Assembly (NCBI RefSeq): GCF_006717075.1
Contig: NZ_VFQC01000001.1
Coordinates: 1,783,501-1,847,500 of the forward strand
Direction of reading: 5' to 3'
Source of the DNA: Haloactinospora alba
GTDB lineage: Bacteria > Actinomycetota > Actinomycetes > Streptosporangiales > Streptosporangiaceae
Length of the DNA stretch: 64,000 nucleotides
Both the position numbers and the translations under genes were made by a program. This document shows positions 26,263 through 35,031 of this stretch, piece by piece. How positions within the stretch are numbered: position 1 is the stretch's first letter; each line of letters opens with the position of its first letter. The notes under the pieces were generated by a model that was not told the DNA's origin, made no database searches, and worked only from the letters and a program-made list of their open reading frames with translations.

Positions 26263-27105
26263 TCACTCTCCCGTCGCCGACGTCTCCTCCCCGACGGCCG
26301 AGGGAGCGGCGCGCAGCTGTTCCAGGAATCCGCCGACCGTGATGACCGTGGCCGACCACCCCAGTTCCCGTGCGAGGCGCAGCAGCTGCGGTTGCTCGAC
26401 CCGGGCCTCGTGCAGCTTGTCCTGCTGGGCGAACACCTCGGCGGGGGTGCCGTCGGCGATGATGCTTCCGTGGGCCATGACGATGACACGGTCGAAGTTC
26501 TCCGCGCAGAAGTCCATGTCGTGTGTGATCGCAACGACCGTGGTCCCCTGTTCGTGCAGCTCACCCAGGACGTGCTGGATCCTGGTGACCTCCCGGTGGT
26601 CCTGCCCGGTGGTGGGTTCGTCCAGCACGACCGCCGGGGTTCCCATGGCCAGTACCGAGGCCAGCGCGACACGTTTACGCTCCGCCGGGGACAGGTGGTA
26701 CGGGTGGTGGTCGGCCTGGTCGGTCAGTCCGGTGGCCTCCAGAGCCCACTGGGTGAGGCGGTGCCGTTCCGTCTCCGTCTTCGCGAGGTTGCGCGGACCG
26801 AACTCCACGTCGCGTCGGACCGTTTTCGCGAAGAGCTGGTCCGCCGGGTTCTGGAAGACGTAACCGACGCTGGCCGACAGTTGGGCGATGCTCTGGTCGG
26901 TTGTGTCCTGCCCCGCGATGCGGACGGTTCCGTCGGAGGGTTTGTATATGCCGTTGAGGTGGCGGGCGAGCGTGGTCTTCCCCGCTCCGTTCTGCCCGAT
27001 GATGGCGACCCGCTCCCCCGCGGCCACGTCCATGCTCACTCCCGTGAGGGCGGTGACACCGCTGGGGTAGGTGTAGCTGAGGTTACTGATACTGATCAGG
27101 CTCAT
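26263..27105 (-). CDS. ecfA: ECF transporter ATPase, second copy
   Basis: A 280-residue ABC ATPase of the energy-coupling-factor type. Walker A GQNGAGKT, Q-loop YVFQNPADQLFAKTV (the QNP-x-x-Q-hallmark of ECF ATPases), a variant signature LSPAERKRVALAS in place of LSGGQ, Walker B AVVLDEPTTGQD and the switch His in ITHDMD. ATG 27105 overlaps the upstream ATPase stop (ATGA) and follows GGAAGGAAAG. It pairs with the ATPase at 27102-27956 to power the EcfT/S transporter. Confidence 0.92.
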   Translation of the reverse strand: MSLISISNLSYTYPSGVTALTGVSMDVAAGERVAIIGQNGAGKTTLARHLNGIYKPSDGTVRIAGQDTTDQSIAQLSASVGYVFQNPADQLFAKTVRRDVEFGPRNLAKTETERHRLTQWALEATGLTDQADHHPYHLSPAERKRVALASVLAMGTPAVVLDEPTTGQDHREVTRIQHVLGELHEQGTTVVAITHDMDFCAENFDRVIVMAHGSIIADGTPAEVFAQQDKLHEARVEQPQLLRLARELGWSATVITVGGFLEQLRAAPSAVGEETSATGE

Positions 27106-27956
27106 CGCTTTCCTTCCAGGAACGCTCGGAAACCTGCAGCAGCGGCGTCCAGCGTCACAGGCAAGCTGCGACCGCTCGGCCACGCCCCTTCCCGTCGGGC
27201 TTCCATTGCCGCAGTGGCGAAGCGGGGGCGGCCGATTCCCCACTCCTCCATCCGCGTGTCGGTGAGGATCTCCTCCGGTGTCCCCTCCGCGACGAGCCGA
27301 CCGCCGGTGAGGACGTGGAGCTCGTCAGCGTACTCAGCGAGGAGTTCGAGTTTGTGCTCGATGAGAAGGACGGTCATCCCGGACTGGCGGATGGTCGCGA
27401 GCGCCTCGACTACCATGCGGGAGCCGGCGGGGTCGAGCTGGGAGGTGGGCTCGTCCAGGATGAGAACGCTGGGTTGCATAACCAGCATCGATGCCACCGC
27501 GATGACCTGCTGTTGCCCGCCGGAGAGTTCGTAGGGGGAGCGCTCCGCCAGGTGCGTGATGTCCAGCATCCGCATCACGTCGTCCACCCGGCGCACCATC
27601 TCGCCGCGTTCGGTCCCGAGGTTCTCGCAGCCGAACGCGATCTCTTCCCGGACGCTGAACCTGGCACCGGAGATCTGGTTGAACGGATCCTGTTGGACCA
27701 GCCCCACCCTGGTGACGAGCTCGGGCAGCGACGTGTCACCGACGGTGAGGCCGTCGACCGTGACATCCCCGGTGTACTCGCCGCCCTGTGCGTGGGGGAT
27801 GAACCCGGCGCCGGCCATGGCCAGGGTGGACTTTCCCGATCCGCCGGGGCCGACGAGGCCGTGGAACCGCCCGGGATGCACGTCCAGGGTGATGTCGTGC
27901 AGCACGGGGGACTCACTGGTCGGATAGGCGTAGGTGAAGTCGCGGAACGTGATCAC
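27102..27956 (-). CDS. ecfA: ECF transporter ATPase, first copy
   Basis: A 284-residue ABC ATPase with Walker A GPGGSGKS, Q-loop LVQQDPFNQISG, canonical signature LSGGQQQVIAVAS, Walker B LILDEPTSQLD and switch LLIEHKLE. Starts GTG 27956, one base after the ecfT stop. The two ATPases of the operon differ in their signature motif (LSGGQ here, LSPAE in the other), so the heterodimer may be functionally asymmetric. Confidence 0.93.
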   Translation of the reverse strand: MITFRDFTYAYPTSESPVLHDITLDVHPGRFHGLVGPGGSGKSTLAMAGAGFIPHAQGGEYTGDVTVDGLTVGDTSLPELVTRVGLVQQDPFNQISGARFSVREEIAFGCENLGTERGEMVRRVDDVMRMLDITHLAERSPYELSGGQQQVIAVASMLVMQPSVLILDEPTSQLDPAGSRMVVEALATIRQSGMTVLLIEHKLELLAEYADELHVLTGGRLVAEGTPEEILTDTRMEEWGIGRPRFATAAMEARREGAWPSGRSLPVTLDAAAAGFRAFLEGKR

Positions 27957-27957
27957 G

Positions 27958-28743
27958 TTAGAAAACCCCCAGCGTATTCAGCACGATCGCGGAGACTCCC
28001 AGCAGGATCATTCCCCAGCGCGCGGCTTGCTGGGTGCGGGAATCGCTGACAACGGTGTAGGCGGTCGGGTGGTGGGGAGAGCCGAACGCCCGGGACTCCA
28101 TGGCGATGGAGCGGTTCTCGACATCGGTGAGGGCGCCGAGGAGCAACGGCCCCATGAGCGGGACGAGCCGACGCGCTCGGCTCAGGGCACCGCCCGAGCT
28201 GGTCTCCATCCCGCGCGCCTGCTGTGCCTGCATAATCGCGGAGGCCCGCGCCTGGAAGGAGGGGATGATCTGCATGGTCGCCGAGATCACGTAGGCGATC
28301 TTCGGGGGCAGCCCCGCCTGTTGCATGCCCGACATCAGTGTTCCCGGGTGGGTGGTGAGCAGCAGCAGAATGAACGCCCCCACCATGACCAGCAGCCGCA
28401 GCGCGGTGGTGCCGGCGAAGACGAGACCCTCGGTCTTGATGGCGAAGGGGCCGAATTCGGCGAGCACCGTTCCGGGGTCCGGGTAGGTGAGTCCCTGCAG
28501 CAGGAACAGTATGACCAGGAACGGGCCGAAGAACCCGAGGACGAGCTTGCAGAACCGGAGAGCGGTTCGCGCGATGACCGCACCGGGGAGCTCCAGGACA
28601 ACGAACAGGAGGGCGGGCCACCATACGCTGTCCACTCCGAAGGCGGCGATGGTCACGGCAGCGACGAAGACCAGTTTGGTGACCGGGTTGAGCCGGTGGA
28701 TCCAGGTGGTGCCCTCGTCGTAGAAGTTCAGCGTCTGGCTCAC
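27958..28743 (-). CDS. ecfT: ECF transporter T component
   Basis: A 261-residue membrane protein with about six spans, the coupling scaffold of an ECF vitamin/metabolite importer. The cytoplasmic coupling helices carry QARGMETSSG (ARG motif) and ESRAFGSP (the second A-R-x-F/G motif), which contact the ATPase grooves. GTG 28743 overlaps the stop of the S-component gene. The frame is open much further upstream, but only as the shadow of the S-component gene and the intergenic DNA. Confidence 0.9.
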   Translation of the reverse strand: MSQTLNFYDEGTTWIHRLNPVTKLVFVAAVTIAAFGVDSVWWPALLFVVLELPGAVIARTALRFCKLVLGFFGPFLVILFLLQGLTYPDPGTVLAEFGPFAIKTEGLVFAGTTALRLLVMVGAFILLLLTTHPGTLMSGMQQAGLPPKIAYVISATMQIIPSFQARASAIMQAQQARGMETSSGGALSRARRLVPLMGPLLLGALTDVENRSIAMESRAFGSPHHPTAYTVVSDSRTQQAARWGMILLGVSAIVLNTLGVF

Positions 28744-29603
28744 GCTCGCCCTCCTTGCAACGTGTCCTCCTGGTGGGTGGCGTCCGCGGTTTCGGTCCGT
28801 GCCAGGGCCGAGGCGCGCCTGGGGGCGAACACCGCGTGCTTCCGGGCGAACGGGAAACGGGTCGAGAAGCGGCTGGGGAGGGATCGCAGGATCAACACCG
28901 CGATGAGGAAGGCGATTGCCTTGTCCAACGGGTCGACGGTGAGCCCCTGGGCTATCGCGGCGCCGAGCGTGTCCAACCCCAGGGTCTGGAACAGGGCGAC
29001 TATGGCGCTGCGTCCCGCCGAGGCGTTGGCGCCGCCGAAGACGAAGGCGGATATCGGACCGGAGATGAAGGCGGCCACTCCGCCGGTGATCACTCCCGCC
29101 GCGACGCACGTGACCAGACGCCGGGTCCAGCCCCAGCGGGCGAACAGACCGGCGAGCAGACCGATCCCGACCTGGGTGGTGGAGAACGGCAACGAGGCCG
29201 GGCTGATACTGATGCCCCAGATGACGTTGCTCAGTGCCCCCGTAGCGGCACCGGCCGCCGGCCCCGCGAGCAGGCCGACGAGTACCGTCCCGATCGAGTC
29301 GAGGTAGAGCGGCAGACCCACCATGTTGTTGATCTGTCCGGCCACGATGTTGATCGCGATGGCGATCGGCAACAGTGTCACCGTCGAGGTGGGCATCCGG
29401 GACATGGCGCCGGCGATGATCAGGGCGGAGCCGGCCAGGTAGCCGGCGAGAGCGACGAGTGCGGCTGGTCCGACCCCCGCACCACCCACCAGGCTTTCCG
29501 GCTGCCACACCACCAGGTAGAAGTACGTGGCGAGGATGATGGCAGCGCCTGCGGCGATGAGGAGCCAGGGTGGGTATCGTCGCTTTTCCGGTGAGGTGGT
29601 CAT
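28740..29603 (-). CDS. ECF transporter S component, unknown substrate
   Basis: A 287-residue membrane protein with about six to seven spans. INIVAGQINNMVGLPLYLDS and GTVLVGLLAGPAAGAATGAL match the S-component (substrate-binding) type of ECF transporters. First gene of the four-gene unit S-T-A-A, so this is a dedicated, group I transporter. Substrate is not evident. In other genomes this S subtype is seen near nucleoside or vitamin genes, from memory. ATG 29603 follows GGAGCTGCT. It has a long charged C-terminal tail. Confidence 0.85.
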   Translation of the reverse strand: MTTSPEKRRYPPWLLIAAGAAIILATYFYLVVWQPESLVGGAGVGPAALVALAGYLAGSALIIAGAMSRMPTSTVTLLPIAIAINIVAGQINNMVGLPLYLDSIGTVLVGLLAGPAAGAATGALSNVIWGISISPASLPFSTTQVGIGLLAGLFARWGWTRRLVTCVAAGVITGGVAAFISGPISAFVFGGANASAGRSAIVALFQTLGLDTLGAAIAQGLTVDPLDKAIAFLIAVLILRSLPSRFSTRFPFARKHAVFAPRRASALARTETADATHQEDTLQGGRA

Positions 29604-30105
29604 AGCAGCTCCGGGTCGGGACAGGGACAGGGTGTGCCGGACAACGCGCCAACGGTCCGGAGGGCTCGTGCCCCGCAACACGCTTTCTGCGAACGATGTC
29701 CCATATCACACCGTTTACCTGCTCGAACTCTACCCCGGACACGCAGATGGTCCGGCATGTTGTCTCCGCTGGCACCAGGGCTTCCGCTCGAAGCCCTGTC
29801 ACCGTATGTGACAGTCCTGTTTCCCTGGGATCATGAAAACCACACACGTCCGGAGGGCGACGCACCGGCTTCCCGGAAGGGCCCCGCAGCGGGCGGCCCG
29901 ACCCCCGCCCGGGTTCCACGGCTGTACGTGTCGCCGCCGCCGGGATGGTCCCGCTGTGGGCGCGGGACTCTTCCCGGCGGCGGCTCCGCGGGTGGATACT
30001 CGGTGCGAGGCGGGAACAGGAACGGGGCATGTCCGCCCGACACACCAGGGGTGCCCGTGGCCGGGCGCACTGGTCCGAACACGAGGTTCCGAAAGGCACG
30101 AAACT
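29604..30105. other. divergent intergenic region between ECF operon and fdhD
   Basis: About 500 bases. It holds two adjacent inverted repeats at 29778-29814 (listed separately), an A+T-richer stretch near 29690-29740, and a G+C-rich block with several short inverted repeats at 29870-30010 that could be a structured leader for fdhD. I could not match a cobalamin or TPP riboswitch core on either strand. Confidence 0.5.
29778..29814. promoter_or_regulatory. two adjacent inverted repeats upstream of the ECF operon
   Basis: GGGCTTC-CGCTC-GAAGCCC (29778-29796) is followed directly by CTGTCAC-CGTAT-GTGACAG (29796-29814). The second is a 7-5-7 palindrome of regulator-binding type, the first a compact hairpin. 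They lie about 175-210 bases before the S-component start. Role unknown. Confidence 0.45.
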
Positions 30106-30930
30106 ATGGGTCGGGTGACGGTCCGCGAGAAGATACTGCGGATTCGGGAAGGCGCGGTGAGCGACCGTGTCGACACGTTGGTGGTGGAGGAACCGCTCGA
30201 GGTCCGCGTCAACGGGCGGCCGCTCACGGTGACGATGCGCACGCCCGGCAACGACTTCGACCTCGCCGTGGGTTTCCTCGCTGGTGAGGGGGTTGTCCAC
30301 CGGTCAGACGAGGTGGTGGGCATCCGTTACTGTGCCGGTTCCACCACGGAGGGCAGCAACACGTACAACATCGTGGACGTGGCTCTCGCACCGGGCGTCG
30401 TCGTTCCCGAGGCGTCCGTGGAGCGGAACTTCTACACCTCCTCCTCGTGCGGACTGTGCGGGAAGGCGAGTCTGGATGCGGTACGCACCGCCTCCCGCTG
30501 GACCGTCACCGAGGACCCGGTGGCGCTGACCCCCGCCACTCTGTCCGAGCTCCCCGAGAAGATGCGTGCGGCCCAGCGGGTGTTCGAACGCACGGGCGGG
30601 CTGCACGCTGCGGGGTTGTTCACCGCCGAGGGTGATCTCGTGGCGGTACGCGAGGATGTGGGACGGCACAACGCGGTGGACAAGCTCGTCGGCTGGGCGT
30701 TGCAGCACGGTCGGCTCCCGCTGCGGGAGACCGCGCTGATGGTCTCGGGGCGCGCCTCGTTCGAACTGGCGCAGAAAGCGCTGATGGCGGGGATCCCCGT
30801 GTTGGCCGCCGTGTCGGCTCCGTCGTCGCTGGCTGTCGAGCTGGCGGCCGAGTCCGGCCTGACACTGGTGGGCTTCCTGCGCGGGTCCTCGATGAACGTT
30901 TACACCCGACAGGAGCGGATCCTGGCGTGA
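30106..30930 (+). CDS. fdhD: formate dehydrogenase accessory sulfurtransferase FdhD
   Basis: A 274-residue FdhD protein, which carries sulfur from a cysteine desulfurase to the molybdenum (bis-MGD) cofactor of formate dehydrogenase. Key features: the mobile-loop cysteines in [10 protein letters not shown] near residue 115, the [15 protein letters not shown] block near 45, [15 protein letters not shown] near 184 and [12 protein letters not shown] near 211. ATG 30106 follows GAAAGG. No formate dehydrogenase or molybdopterin gene is in the window, so its partner lies elsewhere. Confidence 0.95.
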   Translation: MGRVTVREKILRIREGAVSDRVDTLVVEEPLEVRVNGRPLTVTMRTPGNDFDLAVGFLAGEGVVHRSDEVVGIRYCAGSTTEGSNTYNIVDVALAPGVVVPEASVERNFYTSSSCGLCGKASLDAVRTASRWTVTEDPVALTPATLSELPEKMRAAQRVFERTGGLHAAGLFTAEGDLVAVREDVGRHNAVDKLVGWALQHGRLPLRETALMVSGRASFELAQKALMAGIPVLAAVSAPSSLAVELAAESGLTLVGFLRGSSMNVYTRQERILA

Positions 30931-30949
30931 GCCCGGGGAGTGGTGCTCG

Positions 30950-31675
30950 CTACTCGGGAAGGTCGCTGCGCAGCCACCGTTCGACCTCCAGCACGTGCAT
31001 GGTGGCGGCGGCGCGGGCGGCCTCGGGATCCCGGTTCAGCAGTCCGCGGTAGATACGCTCGTGGTCCTCCCGAAGCCGGGCGGTGAGTCCCGCTTCGCGG
31101 TGCCCGTGCCATACCCGGGCGTTGAACGTACGCGAGGAGAGTCCGTCGTTGATCGCCGCCAGTGTCGCGTTTCCGGTGATGTCCACGATGGCTTGGTGGA
31201 AGGTGAGGTCCGCGGCGACCGTCTCCCCCTCGCTTCCCCCGCCCTCGATCCGGTCCAGGATCGTCCCGAGCCGGTTGAGCTGTTCCTCGTCCGCCCGCGC
31301 CGCCGCCAGCGCGGTGGCCGCGGGCTCCAGCATGCGGCGGACCTGCAGGACCTCGATAAGGGTCTGTCCCTGTGATACCTCGGCGAGCACGGAGAAGGTG
31401 TCCAACAGGTCCCGCGGGCGCAGCGCCGATACGTAGACACCGGAGCCGTGCCGCACCTCCAGAACCCCGAGCGTTGTGAGCGCACGGATGGCTTCGCGCA
31501 TCGAACTGCGCGAGACCCCCAGCTCCCCGGCGAGTTCCCGCTCGGTGGGGAGCCGGTCTCCGGGGCTGAGCGTCCCGTCGGCGATCATCGTCTTGATGCG
31601 CTCGGTCGCCCATTGCGTGACCGGGGTCCGGCCGGCTGGTGGGGTCGCGCCGGGGGGACTGTCGGAAATAGGCAC
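30950..31675 (-). CDS. GntR-family regulator, FadR/LldR subfamily
   Basis: A 241-residue regulator with an N-terminal winged helix (LPTERELAGELGVSRSSMRE and LEVRHGSGVYV) and a C-terminal all-helical FCD ligand domain with metal-site histidines (DLTFHQAIV, NARVWHGHREAG, DHERIYRGLL). GTG 31675 has GGAGGGAACC upstream. It faces the FAH-lutABC operon across 215 bases containing TGGTCAGACCA. By position and subfamily it is likely an L-lactate-responsive LldR-like repressor of that operon, which is inference. Confidence 0.9.
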   Translation of the reverse strand: MPISDSPPGATPPAGRTPVTQWATERIKTMIADGTLSPGDRLPTERELAGELGVSRSSMREAIRALTTLGVLEVRHGSGVYVSALRPRDLLDTFSVLAEVSQGQTLIEVLQVRRMLEPAATALAAARADEEQLNRLGTILDRIEGGGSEGETVAADLTFHQAIVDITGNATLAAINDGLSSRTFNARVWHGHREAGLTARLREDHERIYRGLLNRDPEAARAAATMHVLEVERWLRSDLPE

Positions 31676-31783
31676 GTGGTTCCCTCCGTGTCGGGCCGCC
31701 GCCATGTTACTGGACAGTTGGTTGCGCCTCCCATCTTGACACCCTCCAAACCCCACACGTAAAAGTGATCATACCAATTTTCC

Positions 31784-31821
31784 GACATGGCGCGGATAGT
31801 TCGCCCACTATCCGCCATGTC
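31784..31821. promoter_or_regulatory. imperfect inverted repeat in the GntR/FAH divergent promoter
   Basis: GACATGGCGCGGATAGT (31784-31800) and ACTATCCGCCATGTC (31807-31821) are complementary over 15 bases apart from a two-base CG bulge, with a 6-base loop. It could be a second operator or a leader hairpin. Confidence 0.5.
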
Positions 31822-31839
31822 TCGTCGGCCATCGAACAC

Positions 31840-31850
31840 TGGTCAGACCA
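31840..31850. promoter_or_regulatory. FadR/LldR-type operator
   Basis: TGGTCAGACCA, a perfect 5-1-5 palindrome 40 bases before the FAH start. It fits the TNGTNNNACNA consensus I recall for LldR of Corynebacterium and the general FadR-subfamily pattern. Confidence 0.7.
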
Positions 31851-31890
31851 ACGAACTATGCCGTAACTGGCCCAACGACACGGGAGCAAC

Positions 31891-32742
31891 GTGCGACACC
31901 TCAGGATCGGCCCGCATGGCAGTGAGCGCCCCGCCGTGATGGCTACGGACGGAACCGTGTACGACCTCAGCGGGGTGACGACGGACATCGACGCCGCGTT
32001 CCTCTCCGGTGGCGGTATCGAACGCACCCGACAGGCCCTGGACGACGGCGGACTCCCCCAGGTCACAGACCCACACCAGCAGCGCGTCGGCCCTCCGGTC
32101 GCTTCTCCCGGAAAGATCGTCGGTATCGGGTTGAACTACCTGGACCACGCAGCGGAGAGTGGAGCCTGCCCTCCCAACGAACCGATCGCTTTCCTCAAAC
32201 CCAGTGACACGGTGGTGGGGCCCGAGGACGACGTTGTCATCCCCCCACACAGCACCAAGACCGACCATGAGGTGGAGCTGGCGGTCGTCATCGGCAGCAC
32301 CGCTCGCTACCTGAGCAGTACGGAGGAGGCGAGGCGTTCCGTTGCGGGTTATACCGTCGCCAACGACGTCTCCGAGCGGGAGTTCCAGTTGGAACGCGGT
32401 GGACAGTGGGAGAAGGGGAAGTCGTGCGAGACTTTCACCCCTCTCGGCCCGTGGCTCGTCACCGGTGAGGACGCCGACGCGGCGCAGGCGGACGTGCGGT
32501 TGTGGGTCAACGGCGCCCTGGTCCAGAGCGGGAACACGTCGAACATGATCTTCGGTGTCGAGTACCTGGTGTACTACCTGAGCCACTTCATGGTGCTGCA
32601 TCCGGGCGACGTGGTCATCACGGGCACACCGGCGGGCGTCGCCATGGGACGTCCGGGACAGCCGTACCTGCGGCCGGGCGACACCATGGAACTGGCGATC
32701 GACGGGTTGGGACGACAGCGCCAGCAGCTCGTGGCGGCGTGA
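31891..32742 (+). CDS. fumarylacetoacetate hydrolase family protein
   Basis: A 283-residue FAH-superfamily C-C hydrolase. IVGIGLNYLDHAAESG (near residue 73), FLKPSDTVVGPEDDV, the metal-binding acidic residues in KTDHEVELAVVIG near 128 and NDVSEREFQ, and ITGTPAGVAMG near 248 are characteristic. Members cleave 2,4-diketo acids. Close relatives split 2,4-diketo-3-deoxy-L-fuconate or -rhamnonate into pyruvate and L-lactate, and lying before lutABC makes that activity attractive. GTG 31891 follows GGGAGCAAC. Confidence 0.88.
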   Translation: MRHLRIGPHGSERPAVMATDGTVYDLSGVTTDIDAAFLSGGGIERTRQALDDGGLPQVTDPHQQRVGPPVASPGKIVGIGLNYLDHAAESGACPPNEPIAFLKPSDTVVGPEDDVVIPPHSTKTDHEVELAVVIGSTARYLSSTEEARRSVAGYTVANDVSEREFQLERGGQWEKGKSCETFTPLGPWLVTGEDADAAQADVRLWVNGALVQSGNTSNMIFGVEYLVYYLSHFMVLHPGDVVITGTPAGVAMGRPGQPYLRPGDTMELAIDGLGRQRQQLVAA

Positions 32743-32860
32743 TCGCGGTGCTCCCGGAACCACGGGAACGGTTCCCGACGAACATGTACCTTACGTGTCG
32801 GCACGGTCTCCGGCCCGGCTACCGCACGGGCTCGTCCAATCTCGGAACGGTGGGAAAGAC

Positions 32861-33601
32861 ATGCGGATCGCGCTGTTCGTCACCTGCCTCAACGACACGC
32901 TGTTTCCCGCCACGGGACGTGCCGTGGTACGCCTGTTGGAACGTCTCGGTCACGAGGTGGTGTTTCCGCGGGCCCAGACGTGTTGCGGGCAGATGCACTA
33001 CAACACCGGGTACCGCAGGGACGCGCAGCGGATCGCGGTGCATTTCGTGCGGACGTTCTCCGACGCCGAGGCAGTGGTCGTTCCGTCGGGGTCGTGCGCG
33101 GCCATGGTCCGGGACAACTACCGGCGGTTGGCCGAACCGGGAAGCCGTCTCGCCCGCCAGGTCGAGAACCTGTTGCCACGCGTGTACGAACTCACTGAGC
33201 TGCTCACCGACGTGTTGGAGGTGCGCGATGTCGGAGCGTACTTCCCGTACTCCGTCACCTACCACCCCACGTGCCACGGCCTGCGGATGCTCGGTCTCGG
33301 GTCGAGGCCCTACGAGCTACTGCAGCGGGTGCGCGGGCTGAGACTGGTCGAGTTGCCGGAGGCCCGGGAGTGTTGCGGGTTCGGCGGGACCTTCGCGGTG
33401 AAGAACGCCGACGTGTCCGCTGCTATGGCCGCGGACAAGCTTGGCCAGGTGTCCGCGACGGGCGCCGAGGTGCTGTGCGCTGTGGACAATTCCTGCCTGA
33501 TGCACCTGGGGGGAACCGCACAGCGCGCCGGCACCGGTGTCCGGACCGTCCACCTGGCCGAGATCCTCTCCTCCACAGAACAGGAGCCGACGGTGCCATG
33601 A
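32861..33601 (+). CDS. lutA: lactate utilization protein LutA (LldE)
   Basis: A 246-residue CCG-domain protein, the first subunit of the iron-sulfur L-lactate dehydrogenase complex LutABC that oxidises L-lactate to pyruvate. Two cysteine-rich CCG repeats are visible: FVTCLNDTLFP with QTCCGQMHYNTGY, and YHPTCHGLRMLG with RECCGFGGTFAVKN. ATG 32861 follows GGTGGGAAAG. Overlaps lutB by four bases (ATGA). It lies 118 bases after the FAH gene, probably in the same transcript. Confidence 0.95.
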   Translation: MRIALFVTCLNDTLFPATGRAVVRLLERLGHEVVFPRAQTCCGQMHYNTGYRRDAQRIAVHFVRTFSDAEAVVVPSGSCAAMVRDNYRRLAEPGSRLARQVENLLPRVYELTELLTDVLEVRDVGAYFPYSVTYHPTCHGLRMLGLGSRPYELLQRVRGLRLVELPEARECCGFGGTFAVKNADVSAAMAADKLGQVSATGAEVLCAVDNSCLMHLGGTAQRAGTGVRTVHLAEILSSTEQEPTVP

Positions 33602-35031
33602 GTACGGCGTTCATGGGAATGCCGGGCTTTCCACGCGCGGCTCGTGCGGCGGTGAACGACGCCCAGCTGCGGAGCAACCTGCGTACGGCCACCCGCACCA
33701 TCCGGGAGAAGCGCGACGCCGCGGTCTCCGAACTGGACGACTGGCAGGACCTGCGGGCGGCAGGCCAGGCCATAAAGAATCGAACGCTGCGCCACCTGGA
33801 CCTCTATCTGGAGCGGTTGGAGTCCGCGGTCCAGGCGGCCGGGGGCAGGGTGCACTGGGCCTCCGACGCTGCGGAGGCCAACCGTCTGGTCACCCGTCTC
33901 GTGCGTGACACCGGCGAGAGCGAGGTCGTCAAGGTGAAGTCGATGACGACCCAGGAGATCGAGCTCAACGAAGCTCTCGGCCAGGCCGGCATCACCGCCT
34001 ACGAGACCGACCTCGCCGAACTGATCGTGCAGCTCAGCGAGGACCGGCCCTCGCACATCCTCGTTCCGGCCATCCACCGCAACCGTGCCGAGATCCGTGA
34101 CATCCTGGCCTCCCACATGGCGGAGTGGGGGACTCCCGCCCCCGAGGGGCTCACCGACGACCCCCGCGCGCTGGCGGAGGCGGCCCGGAGGCACCTCCGC
34201 GACAGGTTCCTGACCACCAACGTGGCGGTGTCCGGGGCGAACTTCGCCGTCGCCGACACCGGGACCATGGTGGTACTCGAGTCCGAGGGCAACGGACGTA
34301 TGTGCCTGACCCTGCCGCGCACCCTGATCTCGGTGGTGGGAATCGAGAAGGTCGTACCGAGCTGGTCCGACCTGGAGGTGTTCCTGCAACTGCTGCCGCG
34401 CTCGTCGACCGGGGAGCGGATGAACCCCTACACCTCGACCTGGACCGGCGTGGCCCCGGGGGACGGCCCCGAGGAGTTCCATCTGGTGCTGCTGGACAAC
34501 GGCCGTACGAACGCACTCTCCGACACCGTGGGGCGTCAGGCCCTGCGCTGCATCCGTTGCTCAGCCTGCCTGAACGTCTGTCCCGTCTACGAACGCACCG
34601 GCGGTCACGCCTACGGTTCGGTGTATCCCGGACCGATCGGTGCGATCCTCACCCCCCAGCTCCGGGGAACCACCGCGGAGCCGGAAGCCTCCCTACCGTA
34701 CGCCTCCTCGCTGTGTGGAGCCTGTTACGAGGTCTGTCCGGTGTCCATCGACATTCCCGACGTTCTCGTACGACTGCGTGAACAGGTGGTCTCGCAACCG
34801 GGCCACCGATCCGAGAAGGCCGCGATGCGCGCTGCCGGTTGGGTCCTGGGCGGCCACCGCAGGTTGGGTCTGGCCCAGGCAGCGGCGACGGCGGCGCGGT
34901 CGGTGGTGCCCCGCCGCCTGCCCCCTCCCGCCTCGGCCTGGACCGACAGCCGGGACCTACCGTCCGTACCCGGCAGAACGTTCCGGGAGTGGTGGCGCGA
35001 CCGGGCCGAGGGGAAGGAGAGCGGCGCGTGA
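33598..35031 (+). CDS. lutB: lactate utilization protein LutB (LldF)
   Basis: A 477-residue LUD-domain protein with ferredoxin-like C-terminal clusters. The LUD domain spans about residues 70-300 (VSGANFAVADTGTMVV near 213). The [4Fe-4S] motifs CIRCSACLNVCPVY (near 317) and CGACYEVCP (near 371) carry electrons from lactate oxidation. ATG 33598 overlaps the lutA stop and the lutC start overlaps its own stop, so translation of lutABC is coupled. Confidence 0.95.
   Translation: MSTAFMGMPGFPRAARAAVNDAQLRSNLRTATRTIREKRDAAVSELDDWQDLRAAGQAIKNRTLRHLDLYLERLESAVQAAGGRVHWASDAAEANRLVTRLVRDTGESEVVKVKSMTTQEIELNEALGQAGITAYETDLAELIVQLSEDRPSHILVPAIHRNRAEIRDILASHMAEWGTPAPEGLTDDPRALAEAARRHLRDRFLTTNVAVSGANFAVADTGTMVVLESEGNGRMCLTLPRTLISVVGIEKVVPSWSDLEVFLQLLPRSSTGERMNPYTSTWTGVAPGDGPEEFHLVLLDNGRTNALSDTVGRQALRCIRCSACLNVCPVYERTGGHAYGSVYPGPIGAILTPQLRGTTAEPEASLPYASSLCGACYEVCPVSIDIPDVLVRLREQVVSQPGHRSEKAAMRAAGWVLGGHRRLGLAQAAATAARSVVPRRLPPPASAWTDSRDLPSVPGRTFREWWRDRAEGKESGA

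Noticed and set aside
29870-30080. Possible cobalamin or TPP riboswitch upstream of the ECF operon or fdhD
   Set aside because: A GGGAAGCCGGTG-like string is present on the minus strand, but the remaining conserved boxes of either riboswitch are missing.
27958-30300. A 780-codon minus-strand open frame
   Set aside because: Only the last 261 codons, from GTG 28743, are protein-like (EcfT). The rest is the antisense-frame shadow of the S-component gene and intergenic DNA.
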